Counted from the stretch's first letter, positions 17,453 through 27,036 are shown. The stretch is DNA of 64,000 nucleotides from Geodermatophilus nigrescens (GCF_900129495.1 NZ_FQVX01000002.1:620001-684000), one strand, 5' to 3'. The notes: generated by a model from the sequence alone, not told the origin. Translations and numbers: made by a program.

Positions 17453-18276
17453 CGGTGCTCGCGCCCGGCCCGCTCACCACCGTGCAGGACCGCGGCCGGC
17501 CCGGGCTGGCGGGGATCGGCGTCGGCCGGTCCGGGGCGGCCGACCGGGCGGCGGCGGAGCTGGCCAACCGGCTGGTGGGCAACGCCCCCGGCGCGGCGGT
17601 GCTCGAGGCGACGCTCGGCGGGCTCGCCGTGCGCGCGGACGCCGACCTGCTCGTCGTCACCACCGGCGCGCGCTGCCCCGGCAGCCCGGTGCACACCGCC
17701 CCGGGCCCGCTGCGGGCCGGCGCCACGCTCGCGCTCGGCACCCCGCCCGCCGGGTTGCGCACCTACCTCGCCGTCCGGGGCGGGTTCGCCGTCGCGCCCG
17801 TGCTCGGGTCGCGGTCCACCGACGTGCTGGCCGGCCTCGGGCCCCCGGTCCTGCGCGCCGGCGACGTGCTGCCGGTGGGCGGCGACGCCGGCCCGTTCCC
17901 CGCCGTCGACCTCGCGCCGGGAGCCGACCCGCCCGGCGGCGAGGTGACCGTGCGACTGCTGCCCGGCCCACGCGCGGACTGGCTGACCGCCGCCGCGCGG
18001 GAGGCGCTCGCGGGCCCCTGGACGGTCACCGCCGAGAGCAACCGGGTGGGCCTGCGGTTGACCGGCCCGCGCCTGGAGCGCGCGGTCGACGCCGAGCTGC
18101 CCAGCGAGGGCCTGGTCCGCGGGGCGGTGCAGGTGCCGCCGGCCGGGCAGCCGGTGCTCTTCCTCGCCGACGCCCCGGTCACCGGCGGCTACCCGGTGGC
18201 CGGCTACGTCGACGACGCCGACGTCGACCGCTGCGCGCAGCTCCGCCCCGGGCAGACGCTGCGCCTGCGCCGCTAG
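17446..18276 (+). CDS. pxpC: 5-oxoprolinase subunit C (KipA family)
   Basis: A 276-residue biotin-dependent-carboxyltransferase-like domain protein (KipA). Clear motifs are PGPLTTVQDRGRPGLAGIGV at the N-terminus, SGAADRAAAELANRLVGN, TYLAVRGG, GSRSTDVLAG and the C-terminal TAESNRVGLRLTGP, followed by LPSEGLVRGAVQVPPAGQP. The start is GTG at 17446, inside the end of pxpB. The TAG stop shares bases with the TAG of the convergent maleylacetate reductase gene, so the two genes end tail to tail with no room for a terminator. Confidence 0.94.
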   Translation: MLTVLAPGPLTTVQDRGRPGLAGIGVGRSGAADRAAAELANRLVGNAPGAAVLEATLGGLAVRADADLLVVTTGARCPGSPVHTAPGPLRAGATLALGTPPAGLRTYLAVRGGFAVAPVLGSRSTDVLAGLGPPVLRAGDVLPVGGDAGPFPAVDLAPGADPPGGEVTVRLLPGPRADWLTAAAREALAGPWTVTAESNRVGLRLTGPRLERAVDAELPSEGLVRGAVQVPPAGQPVLFLADAPVTGGYPVAGYVDDADVDRCAQLRPGQTLRLRR

Positions 18277-19349
18277 ACGGGCAGCGGCTCCGGGGGCTCG
18301 CCGGCCCAGGCGGCGCGCAGCAGCGCGGCGACGCCGTCGCGGGTGACCGGGCGGGGGTTGGCGTACGGGTTGGCCACGGCGAGGTCGGCGATCCGGTCGA
18401 CGTCCGCCTCCGCCATGCCGAGCTCCCGCAGCGAGCGCGGGGCGCCGAGCCGGCCGGCCAGCTCCCACAGCGCCCGCGCGGGGTCCGGCGCCCCGCCGAG
18501 CGCCCGCGACAGGGCGGCCACCGCGCCGGGCGCCGCGGGCTGGTTGAACGCCAGCGCGTGCGGCAGGACGACGGTGTGCGTGGGCGCGTGCGGCAGGTCC
18601 AGTGTGCCGCCGAGGGTGTGGCAGAGCTTGTGGTGCAGCGACATGGTGGTGGCGGCGAGCACCGCGCCGCACAACCAGGCGCCGTACTGGGCCTCCGAGC
18701 GGGCGTCGAGGTCGGCGCCGTCGGCCACGACGCGGGGCAGCGCGGCGACCAGCGCCCGGGCGCCCTCCTCGGCCATGAGCGACACGATCGGCGTCGCGTC
18801 GGGGGCGTACAGGCCCTCGACGGCGTGCGCCACGGCGTTGAGCCCGGAGGTCGCCGACATCCCGGGCGGCAGGCCGAGGGTGAGCTCGGGGTCGTAGACG
18901 ACGCTCACCGGGAGCACCCGGACGTCGCGGCCGGTGCGCTTCTCCCCCGCCTCGGTGAGCCCCCACACCGGGGTCATCTCCGAGCCGGCGTAGGTGGTGG
19001 GGACGGCGACCACCGGCAGCCCGTGCTCCAGCGCGATCGCCTTGCCCAGCCCCACGGCCGAGCCGCCGCCGACCGCCACGCAGCCGTCGGCACCGAGCTC
19101 TCGGGCGAGCTCGCGGGCGCGGGTGGCCACCTCCACGGGCACGTGCATGCGCGCCTCGGCGAGCACCCCGGCCGCCCGGTCGCCGAGCGCGGCGGCGACC
19201 GCGCGGCCGGTGTCCTCCTGCTCCGGGGAGCACAGCACCAGCACCCGGGTGAGCCCGAGGGCGGCCACCTCGTCGGGCAGCCGCGCCACGACGCCGGGGC
19301 CGAACACGACCCGCATCGGCAGCGCCTGGTAGGTGAACGGCGCGATCAC
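18273..19349 (-). CDS. Maleylacetate reductase
   Basis: A 358-residue iron-containing alcohol dehydrogenase-family enzyme that reduces maleylacetate to 3-oxoadipate with NAD(P)H, the last step of the hydroxyquinol route. The glycine-rich cofactor site is GGGSAVGLGKAIAL (about residues 90-105), and AVPTTYAGSEMTPVWG is typical of maleylacetate reductases. Metal/active-site regions are LNAVAHAVEGLYA and HHKLCHTLGG. It is the third gene after the hydroxylase and hydroxyquinol dioxygenase. Its GTG overlaps the TGA of the dioxygenase gene. Confidence 0.92.
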   Translation of the reverse strand: MIAPFTYQALPMRVVFGPGVVARLPDEVAALGLTRVLVLCSPEQEDTGRAVAAALGDRAAGVLAEARMHVPVEVATRARELARELGADGCVAVGGGSAVGLGKAIALEHGLPVVAVPTTYAGSEMTPVWGLTEAGEKRTGRDVRVLPVSVVYDPELTLGLPPGMSATSGLNAVAHAVEGLYAPDATPIVSLMAEEGARALVAALPRVVADGADLDARSEAQYGAWLCGAVLAATTMSLHHKLCHTLGGTLDLPHAPTHTVVLPHALAFNQPAAPGAVAALSRALGGAPDPARALWELAGRLGAPRSLRELGMAEADVDRIADLAVANPYANPRPVTRDGVAALLRAAWAGEPPEPLPV

Positions 19350-20305
19350 GCCGGCGCCCCGCGCACGACGGTCGGCTGCGCGTCGGCCGGCTGGGCGGCC
19401 GGCGGCGCCTGCCCCTCCCGCAGCAGCGTCAGGTCGAAGGTCAGCGTGCGGAACGGGTTGGCCAGCCCGACCTCGGCGGCGCGGGCCGGGTCGTCGACCT
19501 CCGGGACCTCGCGCACCAGCGACTCCTTGACGCCGAACACGGCGTCGGAGTCCAGGTACGGGGAGTCGGCGACGAACACGTGCGTGGTCACCGGCCGGTA
19601 GCCCGGGGCGGCGACGATGAAGTGCAGGTGCGCGGGGCGGTTCGGGTGCCGGCCGGTGGCGGCCAGCAGCTGCCCGACCGGGCCGTCGTCGGGGATCGGG
19701 TAGAAGCGCGGCACGACCGAGCGGAACCAGAACCGGCCGTCGCCGTCGGCGGTGAACAGCCCGCGCAGGTTCCCCGGCGGCTGGACGTCGGGCTGCTGGA
19801 CGTCGTAGAAGCCGTCCTCGTTGGTCTGCCAGACGTCGACGGTCGCGCCGGCCAGCGGCTCGCCGTCCGGGCCGGTGACCTGCCCGGACACCAGGCACGG
19901 GGTGCCCTTGCCGTCGAGGGCGATGTCGTCGCCGAGCTGCCGGGGCGGGGACTCCACCATGTGGAACGGGCCGAGCACGGTCGACTCGGTGGAGGTGCCG
20001 CCCGCGCGGTGGTTGATCGTCTCCACCAGCATCGAGACCCCGAGGACGTCGGACAGCAGGATGAACTCCTGCCGGACGTCGTCGCTCGTGTGGCCGGTGC
20101 GGGTGAGGAAGTCGATCGCGAACGCCCACTCCTCCTCGGTGAGCTCGACGTCCTTGACGAACGCGTGCAGGTGGCGGACCAGCGAGGTCATCACCTGCCG
20201 CAGCCGCGGGTCGGGGGTGCCCGCGAAGCTGGCCGCGACGACGTCGGCCGAGCGCTCCTCGCTGAACAGCTCCCCGGTTCCCTCGCCCGTCACCTCGGCG
20301 GTCAC
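19346..20305 (-). CDS. Hydroxyquinol 1,2-dioxygenase (intradiol)
   Basis: A 319-residue non-heme Fe(III) intradiol dioxygenase that cleaves hydroxyquinol to maleylacetate; catechol 1,2-dioxygenase activity is possible. An N-terminal helical dimerisation domain (about residues 25-110) is followed by the catalytic beta domain: TVLGPFHM, VDVWQTNEDGFYDVQQ (first Tyr ligand), SVVPRFYPIPDDGPVG (second Tyr ligand region, typical of hydroxyquinol enzymes) and RPAHLHFIVAAPGY (His ligands). The neighbouring maleylacetate reductase supports the hydroxyquinol assignment. The GTG overlaps the TGA of the hydroxylase gene. The last 25 residues are a Pro/Ala/Gln-rich tail. Confidence 0.92.
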   Translation of the reverse strand: MTAEVTGEGTGELFSEERSADVVAASFAGTPDPRLRQVMTSLVRHLHAFVKDVELTEEEWAFAIDFLTRTGHTSDDVRQEFILLSDVLGVSMLVETINHRAGGTSTESTVLGPFHMVESPPRQLGDDIALDGKGTPCLVSGQVTGPDGEPLAGATVDVWQTNEDGFYDVQQPDVQPPGNLRGLFTADGDGRFWFRSVVPRFYPIPDDGPVGQLLAATGRHPNRPAHLHFIVAAPGYRPVTTHVFVADSPYLDSDAVFGVKESLVREVPEVDDPARAAEVGLANPFRTLTFDLTLLREGQAPPAAQPADAQPTVVRGAPA

Positions 20306-22056
20306 AGGGCCCGGTCCAGGACGGTGCGCAGCGCGTCCTCGAGGGCGGTCGCGGCGTCGGCGACCGCGCCCGCCGAGCGGTAGGCCACGTAGTTGTCGGG
20401 GCGGACGAGCAGCGCGCCGCCGTCGTCGGTGCCGCGCACCCGCGCCCAGTCGCCGTAGAGGTCGTCGTACTCGCGGCCCGGGCCGATGACGACGGCGGCC
20501 ACCTCGACGCCGAGCCGCTCCCCCACCTCCTGCGCCGCGCGCACCCAGGCCTCGCCGCCGATGCCGGTGAAGACGGTGAAGCGCCCGTGCCCGCCGAGGT
20601 CGAGCGTGGACACCTGCCGGCGCCGGTCGGCGGTGACCCAGGCGTGCGGCAGCTTGGCGCCCGGCCGCGAGGTGGGGTGCGAGTACAGCTCGGGGTCGCG
20701 CACCGGCTCCTCGGGCGGCGTGCCGTCGGGCACGACGGCGGTGGACTCGTAGCGCTGGTCCATCTCCACGCCGTGGCAGTTGAACTCGTAGTCCTTGAAC
20801 GCGATGGCCTCCCGCAGCGCGGCCCGCTGCTTCTCCGCCTCCGGCGTCGCCTCCTTGCGGGCGGCCATGTGCGCGACCATCAGCTCCGGGTCGGCGGTGT
20901 TCGTGAGCCCGAGCGCGTCGAAGATCCGTGCGGTGTCGGCGATGCTCTGGTTCGCCCGGTCCACCACCTGCCGGCCCACCGGCGCGCGCTCCGCGGAGTA
21001 GCTCTCCAGCAGCCCCGGCCCGGCCTGCCCGCGGACCACCAGGGCGAGCTTCCACGCCAGGTTGTAGGCGTCCTGGATGGAGGTGTTGGAGCCCAGCCCG
21101 TTCGACGGCGGGTGCCGGTGGACGGCGTCGCCGGCGCAGAAGACACGGCCGGCCGAGTACCGCTCCGCGGCGAGGTGGTTGACCGTCCAGGCCGAGCTGG
21201 AGGTGATCGTCACCGGCACCGAGTCGTCGCCGATCAGCCGGTGCACGATGCCGAGCGCGTACTCCTCGGAGAGGTCGGGCGCGGGGCCGTCGATGTCGTA
21301 GCCCCAGACGATGAGCCACTTGTGCCAGGGCCGGACCATGCGGACCAGGCCCGCGCCGATCCCGCCGACGTCGGCCCCCGGCTGCAGCACCCAGTACAGG
21401 ACCGACGGCCGGTCGGCGACCAGGTGGGACAGGTCGGCCTCGAAGACGATGTTGATGCTGCCCGCGACGCCCATCTGCCCGCGCAGCGGGAGCCCCACGT
21501 GCTCGGCCACCAGGCTGCGGCCGCCGTCGGCGCCGACGACGTAGCGCGCGCGGATGTCGTACTCGTCGCCGCGCAGCCGGTCGCGCACGTGCACGGTGAC
21601 GCCCTCGTCGTCCTGCTCGAGGGACAGGTACTCGGTGTCGAAGCGGACGTGCGCGCCGCGGGACTGCGCGTTGTGCAGCAGCACCGGCTCCATGAGGTCC
21701 TGCGGCATGTCGCACATGCGGGAGGGGCTGGCCGCGGAGTAGTCGGCCAGCCGGTCGGGCCGGGTGCCCCAGCTGTGCAGCCGGCCGAGCTCCTCGCCGG
21801 CGATCGAGGTGCAGTAGACGAGGTTGCCCATGAGGTGCTGCGGGGTGGCCTCGGCCATCACCTCCTCCTCGACGCCGAGGTCGCGCAGCGCCTCCATCGT
21901 GCGCTGGTTGGTGATGTGCGCCCGCGGGGTGTCGGCGAGCCGGCCGTACTTGGTGATGACCGTGGTCCGGACGCCGTAGGTGGCCAGAGCCAGCGCGGCG
22001 GCCGACCCGGCCGGGCCGGTGCCGATGACGAGGACGTCGGTCTCGACGGTGGGCAT
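20302..22056 (-). CDS. FAD-dependent phenol/resorcinol-type hydroxylase (TfdB/PheA family)
   Basis: A 584-residue class A flavoprotein monooxygenase. It has the N-terminal FAD site GTGPAGSAAALALA (residues 12-25), the NAD(P)H/FAD motif VVGADGGRSLVAEHVG (about 173-188), and the second FAD motif CAGDAVHRHPPSNGLGSNT (about 310-328). A C-terminal thioredoxin-like dimerisation domain follows. Close family members are 2,4-dichlorophenol 6-monooxygenase and resorcinol hydroxylase. Since the next two genes convert hydroxyquinol to 3-oxoadipate, the likely reaction is hydroxylation of resorcinol or a similar phenol to hydroxyquinol. First gene of the operon, divergent from the ABC importer across a 253-bp region with two copies of the shared 13-bp inverted repeat. 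Confidence 0.9.
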   Translation of the reverse strand: MPTVETDVLVIGTGPAGSAAALALATYGVRTTVITKYGRLADTPRAHITNQRTMEALRDLGVEEEVMAEATPQHLMGNLVYCTSIAGEELGRLHSWGTRPDRLADYSAASPSRMCDMPQDLMEPVLLHNAQSRGAHVRFDTEYLSLEQDDEGVTVHVRDRLRGDEYDIRARYVVGADGGRSLVAEHVGLPLRGQMGVAGSINIVFEADLSHLVADRPSVLYWVLQPGADVGGIGAGLVRMVRPWHKWLIVWGYDIDGPAPDLSEEYALGIVHRLIGDDSVPVTITSSSAWTVNHLAAERYSAGRVFCAGDAVHRHPPSNGLGSNTSIQDAYNLAWKLALVVRGQAGPGLLESYSAERAPVGRQVVDRANQSIADTARIFDALGLTNTADPELMVAHMAARKEATPEAEKQRAALREAIAFKDYEFNCHGVEMDQRYESTAVVPDGTPPEEPVRDPELYSHPTSRPGAKLPHAWVTADRRRQVSTLDLGGHGRFTVFTGIGGEAWVRAAQEVGERLGVEVAAVVIGPGREYDDLYGDWARVRGTDDGGALLVRPDNYVAYRSAGAVADAATALEDALRTVLDRAL

Positions 22057-22096
22057 GCGCGCGGGCTCCTCTTCGGCGGGGAACGGTCCGGCGGAC

Positions 22097-22109
22097 TTCG
22101 CCAGACGAA
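22097..22109. promoter_or_regulatory. Candidate IclR operator, copy 1
   Basis: TTCGCCAGACGAA is a 13-bp near-palindrome with one internal mismatch, 40 bp upstream of the hydroxylase start. It matches two other sites (22275 and 27893) that share the form TTCGYCWGRCGAA. This copy probably controls the hydroxylase operon. Confidence 0.6.
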
Positions 22110-22274
22110 CGACGCTTCGGTGCGTGCACAGTCAACGGCGTGGTGCCGGTCACGTCAATCCCCGCACTCCGGCCGCGGCACGGCCCGGTCACGACCGGAT
22201 CGTGACCGTTGACACACCGACCGCGCACGCAGTTCACTCCCCTCGCCGACGAGCCGTCGCCAGGCGTACTGGCG

Positions 22275-22287
22275 TTCGTCAGGCGAA
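22275..22287. promoter_or_regulatory. Candidate IclR operator, copy 2
   Basis: TTCGTCAGGCGAA, 22 bp upstream of the GTG of the ABC substrate-binding protein. It is placed where a bound protein would block or overlap the start of transcription of the importer operon. Confidence 0.6.
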
Positions 22288-22309
22288 CGACTCTCGACGA
22301 GGAGCAGCC

Positions 22310-23608
22310 GTGCAGCGCAGTCCGTCGTCCCCGGGACCCCGGTGGCTCGCCCTGTCCGGGGCCGCGCTCCTGACCCTGACCGCCTGCGGCGGCGAGCTCG
22401 GCGGCGGTGAGGGCGGTGGCAGCGGCGGCGACGCCACGCTCACCATCGGCTACGTGACGCCGCAGACCGGCGCCCTGGCCGCCTTCGGCGAGGCCGACGC
22501 CTTCGTCGTCGACCAGATGGAGCAGTACTTCGCCGACTCGCCGGTGGAGGTCGGCGGCACCGAGTACCAGGTCGAGATCGTCGTCAAGGACACCCAGTCC
22601 GACAGCGTCCGGGCCGGGGAGGTGGCCGCCGAGCTCATCAACGACGACGGCGCCGACGTCGTGCTCGCCGCCTCGACGCCGGACACCGTCAACCCGGTCG
22701 CCGACCAGTGCGAGGCCAACGGCGTCCCCTGCATCACCACGGTCGCGCCGTGGCAGCCGTTCTTCTTCGGCCGTGGCGGCACCGAGGACGAGGCCTTCGA
22801 CTGGACCTACCACTTCTTCTGGGGCCTGGAGGACGTCGAGGCCGTCTACCAGGACATGTGGGGCCAGGTGCAGACCAACCGGCAGGTCGGCGCCCTGTGG
22901 CCCAACGACCCCGACGGCAACGCGTGGAGCGCGGACTTCCCGCAGGCCGTCGAGCCCAACGGCTACGCGATCACCGACCCAGGCCTCTACGAGAACGGCA
23001 CCCAGGACTTCTCCGCGCAGATCTCGGCCTACCGCGGAGCGGACGCGCAGATCATGGCCGGCGTCCCGATCCCGCCGGACTTCGCCACCTTCTGGCAGCA
23101 GGCCCAGCAGCAGGGCTACCGGCCGGTGATCGCCACGGTGGCCAAGGCGATCCTGTTCCCGTCGGCCGTCGAGGCGATCGGCCCCACCGCCGACGGCCTG
23201 GCCACCGAGGTCTGGTGGAGCCCGCAGCACCCGTTCACCAGCTCGCTGACCGGGCAGGGCGCGCAGGAGCTGGCCGACGCCTACGAGACCGACACCGGGC
23301 GGCAGTGGACCCAGCCGGTCGGCTTCGTCCACGCGCTGTTCGAGGTCACCGTCGCCGCGCTGGAGGAGGCCGGCAGCACCGAGGCGCAGGCCGTCGCCGA
23401 CGCGCTGTCCTCGCTGCAGGTGTCCACCGTCGTGGGCGACCTCGACTGGACCGCGGGCCCCGTGCCCAACGTCGCCAAGACGCCGCTGGTCGGCGGGCAG
23501 TGGCGGGCGACGGAGGGCGGCGAGCACCCCTTCGAGCTGGTCGTGGTCAGCAACAGCGAGGCGCCGGAGATCCCCACCGCCGGGACCGTGGAGCCCCTCC
23601 CCCGATGA
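22310..23608 (+). CDS. ABC importer substrate-binding lipoprotein (branched-chain/aromatic type)
   Basis: A 432-residue lipoprotein. The signal sequence ends in a lipobox (LTLTACGGE, Cys at about residue 26), followed by a Gly/Ser-rich linker and a type I periplasmic-binding fold beginning [20 protein letters not shown]. This is the peripla_BP_6 (LivJ/LivK) family, which also binds aromatic acids and amides. The GTG start at 22310 has GGAG 7 nt upstream. It heads the importer operon; the next ATG overlaps its TGA. Divergence from the hydroxyquinol genes and the shared inverted repeat suggest it captures an aromatic growth substrate. Confidence 0.92.
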   Translation: MQRSPSSPGPRWLALSGAALLTLTACGGELGGGEGGGSGGDATLTIGYVTPQTGALAAFGEADAFVVDQMEQYFADSPVEVGGTEYQVEIVVKDTQSDSVRAGEVAAELINDDGADVVLAASTPDTVNPVADQCEANGVPCITTVAPWQPFFFGRGGTEDEAFDWTYHFFWGLEDVEAVYQDMWGQVQTNRQVGALWPNDPDGNAWSADFPQAVEPNGYAITDPGLYENGTQDFSAQISAYRGADAQIMAGVPIPPDFATFWQQAQQQGYRPVIATVAKAILFPSAVEAIGPTADGLATEVWWSPQHPFTSSLTGQGAQELADAYETDTGRQWTQPVGFVHALFEVTVAALEEAGSTEAQAVADALSSLQVSTVVGDLDWTAGPVPNVAKTPLVGGQWRATEGGEHPFELVVVSNSEAPEIPTAGTVEPLPR

Positions 23609-24363
23609 CCGCACCGTTGCTGGAGGTCACCGGGGTCGGCAAGCGCTTCGGCCGGCTGACCGTCCTCGACGACGTGTCCCTGTCGGTCGCGCCCGGCGAG
23701 GCGTTCGGCATCGTCGGGCCCAACGGCGCCGGGAAGTCCACCCTGCTCAACGTCGTCAACGGGGTGCTGTCGCCCGACGCCGGCACCGTCCGGCTCGACG
23801 GCGCCGACGTCACCCGGTCCGGCGCGGCGGCCCGGTGCCGCGCCGGGATCGGCCGCAGCTACCAGGTGCCGCGCCCCTTCGGCGGCATGACGGTGTTCGA
23901 GAACGCGCTGGTCGCCGCCTCGTTCGGCACCGGAGCCCGCGGCCGGGCGGCGGCCGAGGGGGCGTGGCGGGCGCTGGAGACCGCGGGCCTCACCGGCGTC
24001 GCCGACACCCCGGCCGGAGCCCTGCGCCTGCTGGACCGCAAGCGGCTGGAGCTGGCGCGGGCGCTGGCCACCGGCCCGCGGCTGGTGCTGCTCGACGAGA
24101 TCGCCGGAGGGCTCACCGAGGCCGAGGTGCCGGCGCTGGTGGAGACCGTCCGCGACCTCGGCCGGCAGGGCGTGGCGGTGGTGTGGATCGAGCACGTCGT
24201 GCACGCGCTGGTCGCCGTCGTCACCCGGCTCATGTGCCTGACCTACGGGCGGGTGCTGGCCGTGGGCGAGCCCCGTGCGGTGCTCGCCGACCCCCAGGTG
24301 GTCGAGGTCTACCTCGGCTCGACGATCGGCACCGACGACCCGGTGGTGGAGGGGACCCCGTGA
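23605..24363 (+). CDS. livG: ABC importer ATP-binding protein, LivG type
   Basis: A 252-residue ATPase of the branched-chain-type importer. It has Walker [10 protein letters not shown], a Q-loop region in [17 protein letters not shown], and Walker [12 protein letters not shown], with the switch His in WIEHVVHAL. The usual LSGGQ signature is degenerate ([17 protein letters not shown]), as seen in many LivG proteins. Its start overlaps the SBP stop (ATGA), and its own TGA overlaps the next GTG. Confidence 0.93.
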   Translation: MTAPLLEVTGVGKRFGRLTVLDDVSLSVAPGEAFGIVGPNGAGKSTLLNVVNGVLSPDAGTVRLDGADVTRSGAAARCRAGIGRSYQVPRPFGGMTVFENALVAASFGTGARGRAAAEGAWRALETAGLTGVADTPAGALRLLDRKRLELARALATGPRLVLLDEIAGGLTEAEVPALVETVRDLGRQGVAVVWIEHVVHALVAVVTRLMCLTYGRVLAVGEPRAVLADPQVVEVYLGSTIGTDDPVVEGTP

Positions 24364-25070
24364 GCGCTCCGCTGCTGGAGGTCGACGACGTCGAGGTCGC
24401 CTACGGCGACGCGGTCGCGCTGCCCGGGCTGTCGGTGGCGGTGGCCGAGGGCGAGACGCTCGCGCTGGTCGGGGCCAACGGCGCCGGGAAGTCGACGCTG
24501 CTGCGCACGGTGTGCGGCCTGTTGCGCCCGCGCCGCGGGGCGGTCCGGCTCGACGGCGACGACGTCACCGCCCTGCCCGCGCACGCGCGGGTGGCCCGCG
24601 GCATCGCGATGAGCCCGGAGGGCCGGCGGCTGTTCCCCTCGCTGTCGGTCGAGGAGAACCTGCTCGTCGGCGGCTACGCCCGGCGCCGCGGGCCGTGGGA
24701 CCTCGCCGCCGTCTACGAGCTCTTCCCGCTGGTCGCCGAGCGCCGGTCGCGGCCCGCGGCCAACCTCTCCGGCGGCGAGCAGCAGGCGGTGGCGATCGGG
24801 CGGGCGCTCATGGCCAACCCGCGGCTGCTGCTGCTCGACGAGGTGTCGCTGGGGCTGGCGCCGGTGGTGGTGGCGCAGCTGTACGCGGCGCTGCCGCGGA
24901 TCACCGGCCAGGGCACGACGGTCCTCGTCGTCGAGCAGGACGTGCACCAGGCGATGGCCGTGGCCGACCGGGTGCAGTGCCTGCTCGAGGGCCGGACCGT
25001 GCTGGAGGGCCCGGCCGAGCGGATCGACCGCACCGCGCTGGCCGCGGCCTACTTCGGGGTGGCGCGATGA
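24360..25070 (+). CDS. livF: ABC importer ATP-binding protein, LivF type
   Basis: A 236-residue ATPase with Walker [10 protein letters not shown], the LivF-typical [18 protein letters not shown], a complete signature [17 protein letters not shown], and Walker [14 protein letters not shown], with [12 protein letters not shown] after it. It pairs with the LivG-type subunit to form the ATPase heterodimer. GTG start inside the preceding stop. Confidence 0.94.
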   Translation: MSAPLLEVDDVEVAYGDAVALPGLSVAVAEGETLALVGANGAGKSTLLRTVCGLLRPRRGAVRLDGDDVTALPAHARVARGIAMSPEGRRLFPSLSVEENLLVGGYARRRGPWDLAAVYELFPLVAERRSRPAANLSGGEQQAVAIGRALMANPRLLLLDEVSLGLAPVVVAQLYAALPRITGQGTTVLVVEQDVHQAMAVADRVQCLLEGRTVLEGPAERIDRTALAAAYFGVAR

Positions 25071-25936
25071 GCTGGGTCAACGCCGTCGTCCAGGGCGTGC
25101 TGCTCGGGGGGCTGTACGCGCTGGTCGCCGCGGGGCTGTCGCTGGTCTTCGGCGTCATGCGCATCGTCAACCTCGCGCACGGCGTGCTCGCCGTCGTCGC
25201 CGCCTACGGGGCACTCGTCCTCGGCCGCGCGCTCGGGCTGCACCCGTTCCTCGCGCTGCTGCTCGTGGTGCCCGCGATGGCGGCGATCGGCTACCTGCTG
25301 CAGCGCGGGCTGCTCGACCGGGCACTGCGCGGCGGGGAGCTCGCGCCGCTGCTGGTCACCTTCGGCCTGGCCATCGTGCTGCAGAACGTGCTGCTGGAGG
25401 CGTTCTCCGCCGACAACCAGCGGCTGTCGGTCGGCGCGCTCGGCACGTCGGGCGTGCGGATCGCCGACGGGCTGTCGATCGGCTGGTTCCCGCTGCTCGC
25501 GGCGCTCACCGGCGTGGCCGTGATCGCCGGGCTCGGCCGGTTCCTCGCCCGCACCCGCACCGGCCGGGCCATGCGCGCGGCCAGCGACGACCCGGAGGCC
25601 GCGCGGCTCATGGGCGTCGACGACCGGCGCATCTACGCGGTCGCGACGGCGCTCGCGCTGGCCACCGTCGCCGTCGCCGGGGTGTTCCTCGGCGCGCGCT
25701 CCACCTTCGACCCGGCCGCGGGCGCCACCACGCTGATCTTCGCGTTCGAGGCGGTCGTCATCGGCGGGCTCGGCTCGCTGTGGGGCACCCTCGCCGGCGG
25801 CATCGTGCTCGGCGTCGCCCAGGGGCTCGGCGCGGCGGTCGACCCGGCCTACGGGGTGCTCGCCGGGCACCTGGTCTTCCTCGCCGTGCTGGCGGTCAAG
25901 CCGCGCGGCCTGTTCCCCTCGGCGGTGACCGCGTGA
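25067..25936 (+). CDS. livH: ABC importer permease, LivH type
   Basis: A 289-residue permease with about eight membrane segments, starting VVQGVLLGGLYALVAAGLSL, with GVMRIVNLAHG, the EAA-like loop RTRTGRAMRAASDDPEAARLMGV, and the C-terminal GGLGSLWGTLAGGIVLG. All of these are LivH hallmarks. ATGA overlap with livF and GTGA overlap with livM. Confidence 0.94.
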   Translation: MSWVNAVVQGVLLGGLYALVAAGLSLVFGVMRIVNLAHGVLAVVAAYGALVLGRALGLHPFLALLLVVPAMAAIGYLLQRGLLDRALRGGELAPLLVTFGLAIVLQNVLLEAFSADNQRLSVGALGTSGVRIADGLSIGWFPLLAALTGVAVIAGLGRFLARTRTGRAMRAASDDPEAARLMGVDDRRIYAVATALALATVAVAGVFLGARSTFDPAAGATTLIFAFEAVVIGGLGSLWGTLAGGIVLGVAQGLGAAVDPAYGVLAGHLVFLAVLAVKPRGLFPSAVTA

Positions 25937-26958
25937 CCCAGCTCGACGCCCCCCGCACGGCCGCCGGCACCGGTTCGGTCCCGCGCGTCCGCCGCGGTGG
26001 GCGGGCCGCCTGGGCCGGCGGCGCGGGGCTGGTCGCCGTCGTCGCGGTCCTCGGCTACCTGCCCTACCTGGTCTCCCGCGGCACCCAGGTCGACCTCGTC
26101 GGCCTGTTCGCCCTCGTCGTGCTCGGCACGATGTGGAACCTGCTGGCCGGCTACGGCGGCATGGTCTCCATCGGCCAGCAGGCCTACATCGGCATCGGCG
26201 GCTACGGGCTGGTGTACCTCGCCGAGACCGTGGGCGTCGACCCGTTCCTGTCGGTGCCCGTGGCCGCGCTGGTGTGCGCGCTTGTGGCCTGGCCGACGTC
26301 GTACCTGGCGTTCCGGTTGTCCGGCGGCTACTTCGCCATCGGCACCTGGGTGATCGCCGAGGTGGTGCGGCTGCTGGTCACCCAGGTCGACGCCGTCGGC
26401 GCCGGGTCGGGGGCCTCGCTCACCGCGTTCTCCGGCATCGAGCCGCTGTACCGCATCGCGTTCGTCTACTGGATGTCGCTCGGCATCGCCGTCGTCGTGG
26501 TGGTCGGGGTGTACCTGCTCATGCGCTCGCGGCTGGGCCTCGCGCTGACCGCGATCCGCGACGACCCGACGGCGGCGTCGTCGGCCGGGGTGCGGGTGAC
26601 CCGCGCGAAGCGGCTGGTCTACGTCGTCGCGGCGGCCGGCTGCGGGCTGGCCGGGGCGATGATCGTGGCCAACACTCTCCGCGTGCAGCCGGGGTCGATC
26701 TTCAGCGTCGACTACGCCGCGATCATGGTCTTCGTCGTCGTCATCGGCGGGATCGGCACGATCGAGGGGCCTGTGCTCGGCGCGCTGGTCTTCTACCTGC
26801 TGCAGGACTCGCTGGCCGACCTCGGCAACTGGTACCTGGTCGTGGTCGGCGGGGTGGCCATCGCGGTGACGCTGCTCGCGCCGCGGGGCCTGTGGGGGCT
26901 CACCCGCGGGCGGGTGGAGCTGTTCCCGACCGGCTACCGGGTGGCCGTCCGCCGCTGA
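25933..26958 (+). CDS. livM: ABC importer permease, LivM type
   Basis: A 341-residue permease with about nine membrane segments after a basic N-terminus of about 30 residues. LivM features are WNLLAGYGGMVSIGQQAYIGIG, LSGGYFAIGTWVIAEVVRLL, the cytoplasmic loop [22 protein letters not shown], and GGIGTIEGPVLGALVFYLL (each cited in short form). It ends the importer operon and is followed by GC-rich direct repeats before the convergent IclR gene. Confidence 0.94.
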   Translation: MTQLDAPRTAAGTGSVPRVRRGGRAAWAGGAGLVAVVAVLGYLPYLVSRGTQVDLVGLFALVVLGTMWNLLAGYGGMVSIGQQAYIGIGGYGLVYLAETVGVDPFLSVPVAALVCALVAWPTSYLAFRLSGGYFAIGTWVIAEVVRLLVTQVDAVGAGSGASLTAFSGIEPLYRIAFVYWMSLGIAVVVVVGVYLLMRSRLGLALTAIRDDPTAASSAGVRVTRAKRLVYVVAAAGCGLAGAMIVANTLRVQPGSIFSVDYAAIMVFVVVIGGIGTIEGPVLGALVFYLLQDSLADLGNWYLVVVGGVAIAVTLLAPRGLWGLTRGRVELFPTGYRVAVRR

Positions 26959-26961
26959 CCG

Positions 26962-27027
26962 GCGGTCCGGCGGCTCGCCGCGGGCCCGCGGTCCGGCGGC
27001 TCGCCGCGGGCCCGCGGTCCGGCGGGG
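26962..27027. repeat. Tandem 26-bp direct repeats between livM and iclR
   Basis: Two exact 26-bp units (26962-26987, 26988-27013) plus the first 12 bases of a third (27014-27025). Each unit contains CCGCGGGCCCGCGG-type self-complementary sequence across the junction, so transcripts from either side can fold strongly. It probably acts as a bidirectional terminator for the convergent livM and IclR genes. Confidence 0.8.
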
Positions 27028-27036
27028 ACGTGGGAC

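Noticed and set aside
19346-23614. A 1422-codon minus-strand open frame covering the hydroxylase region and the SBP gene
   Set aside because: Its C-terminal 319 residues are the hydroxyquinol dioxygenase; the remainder is antisense to the SBP and out of frame with the hydroxylase.
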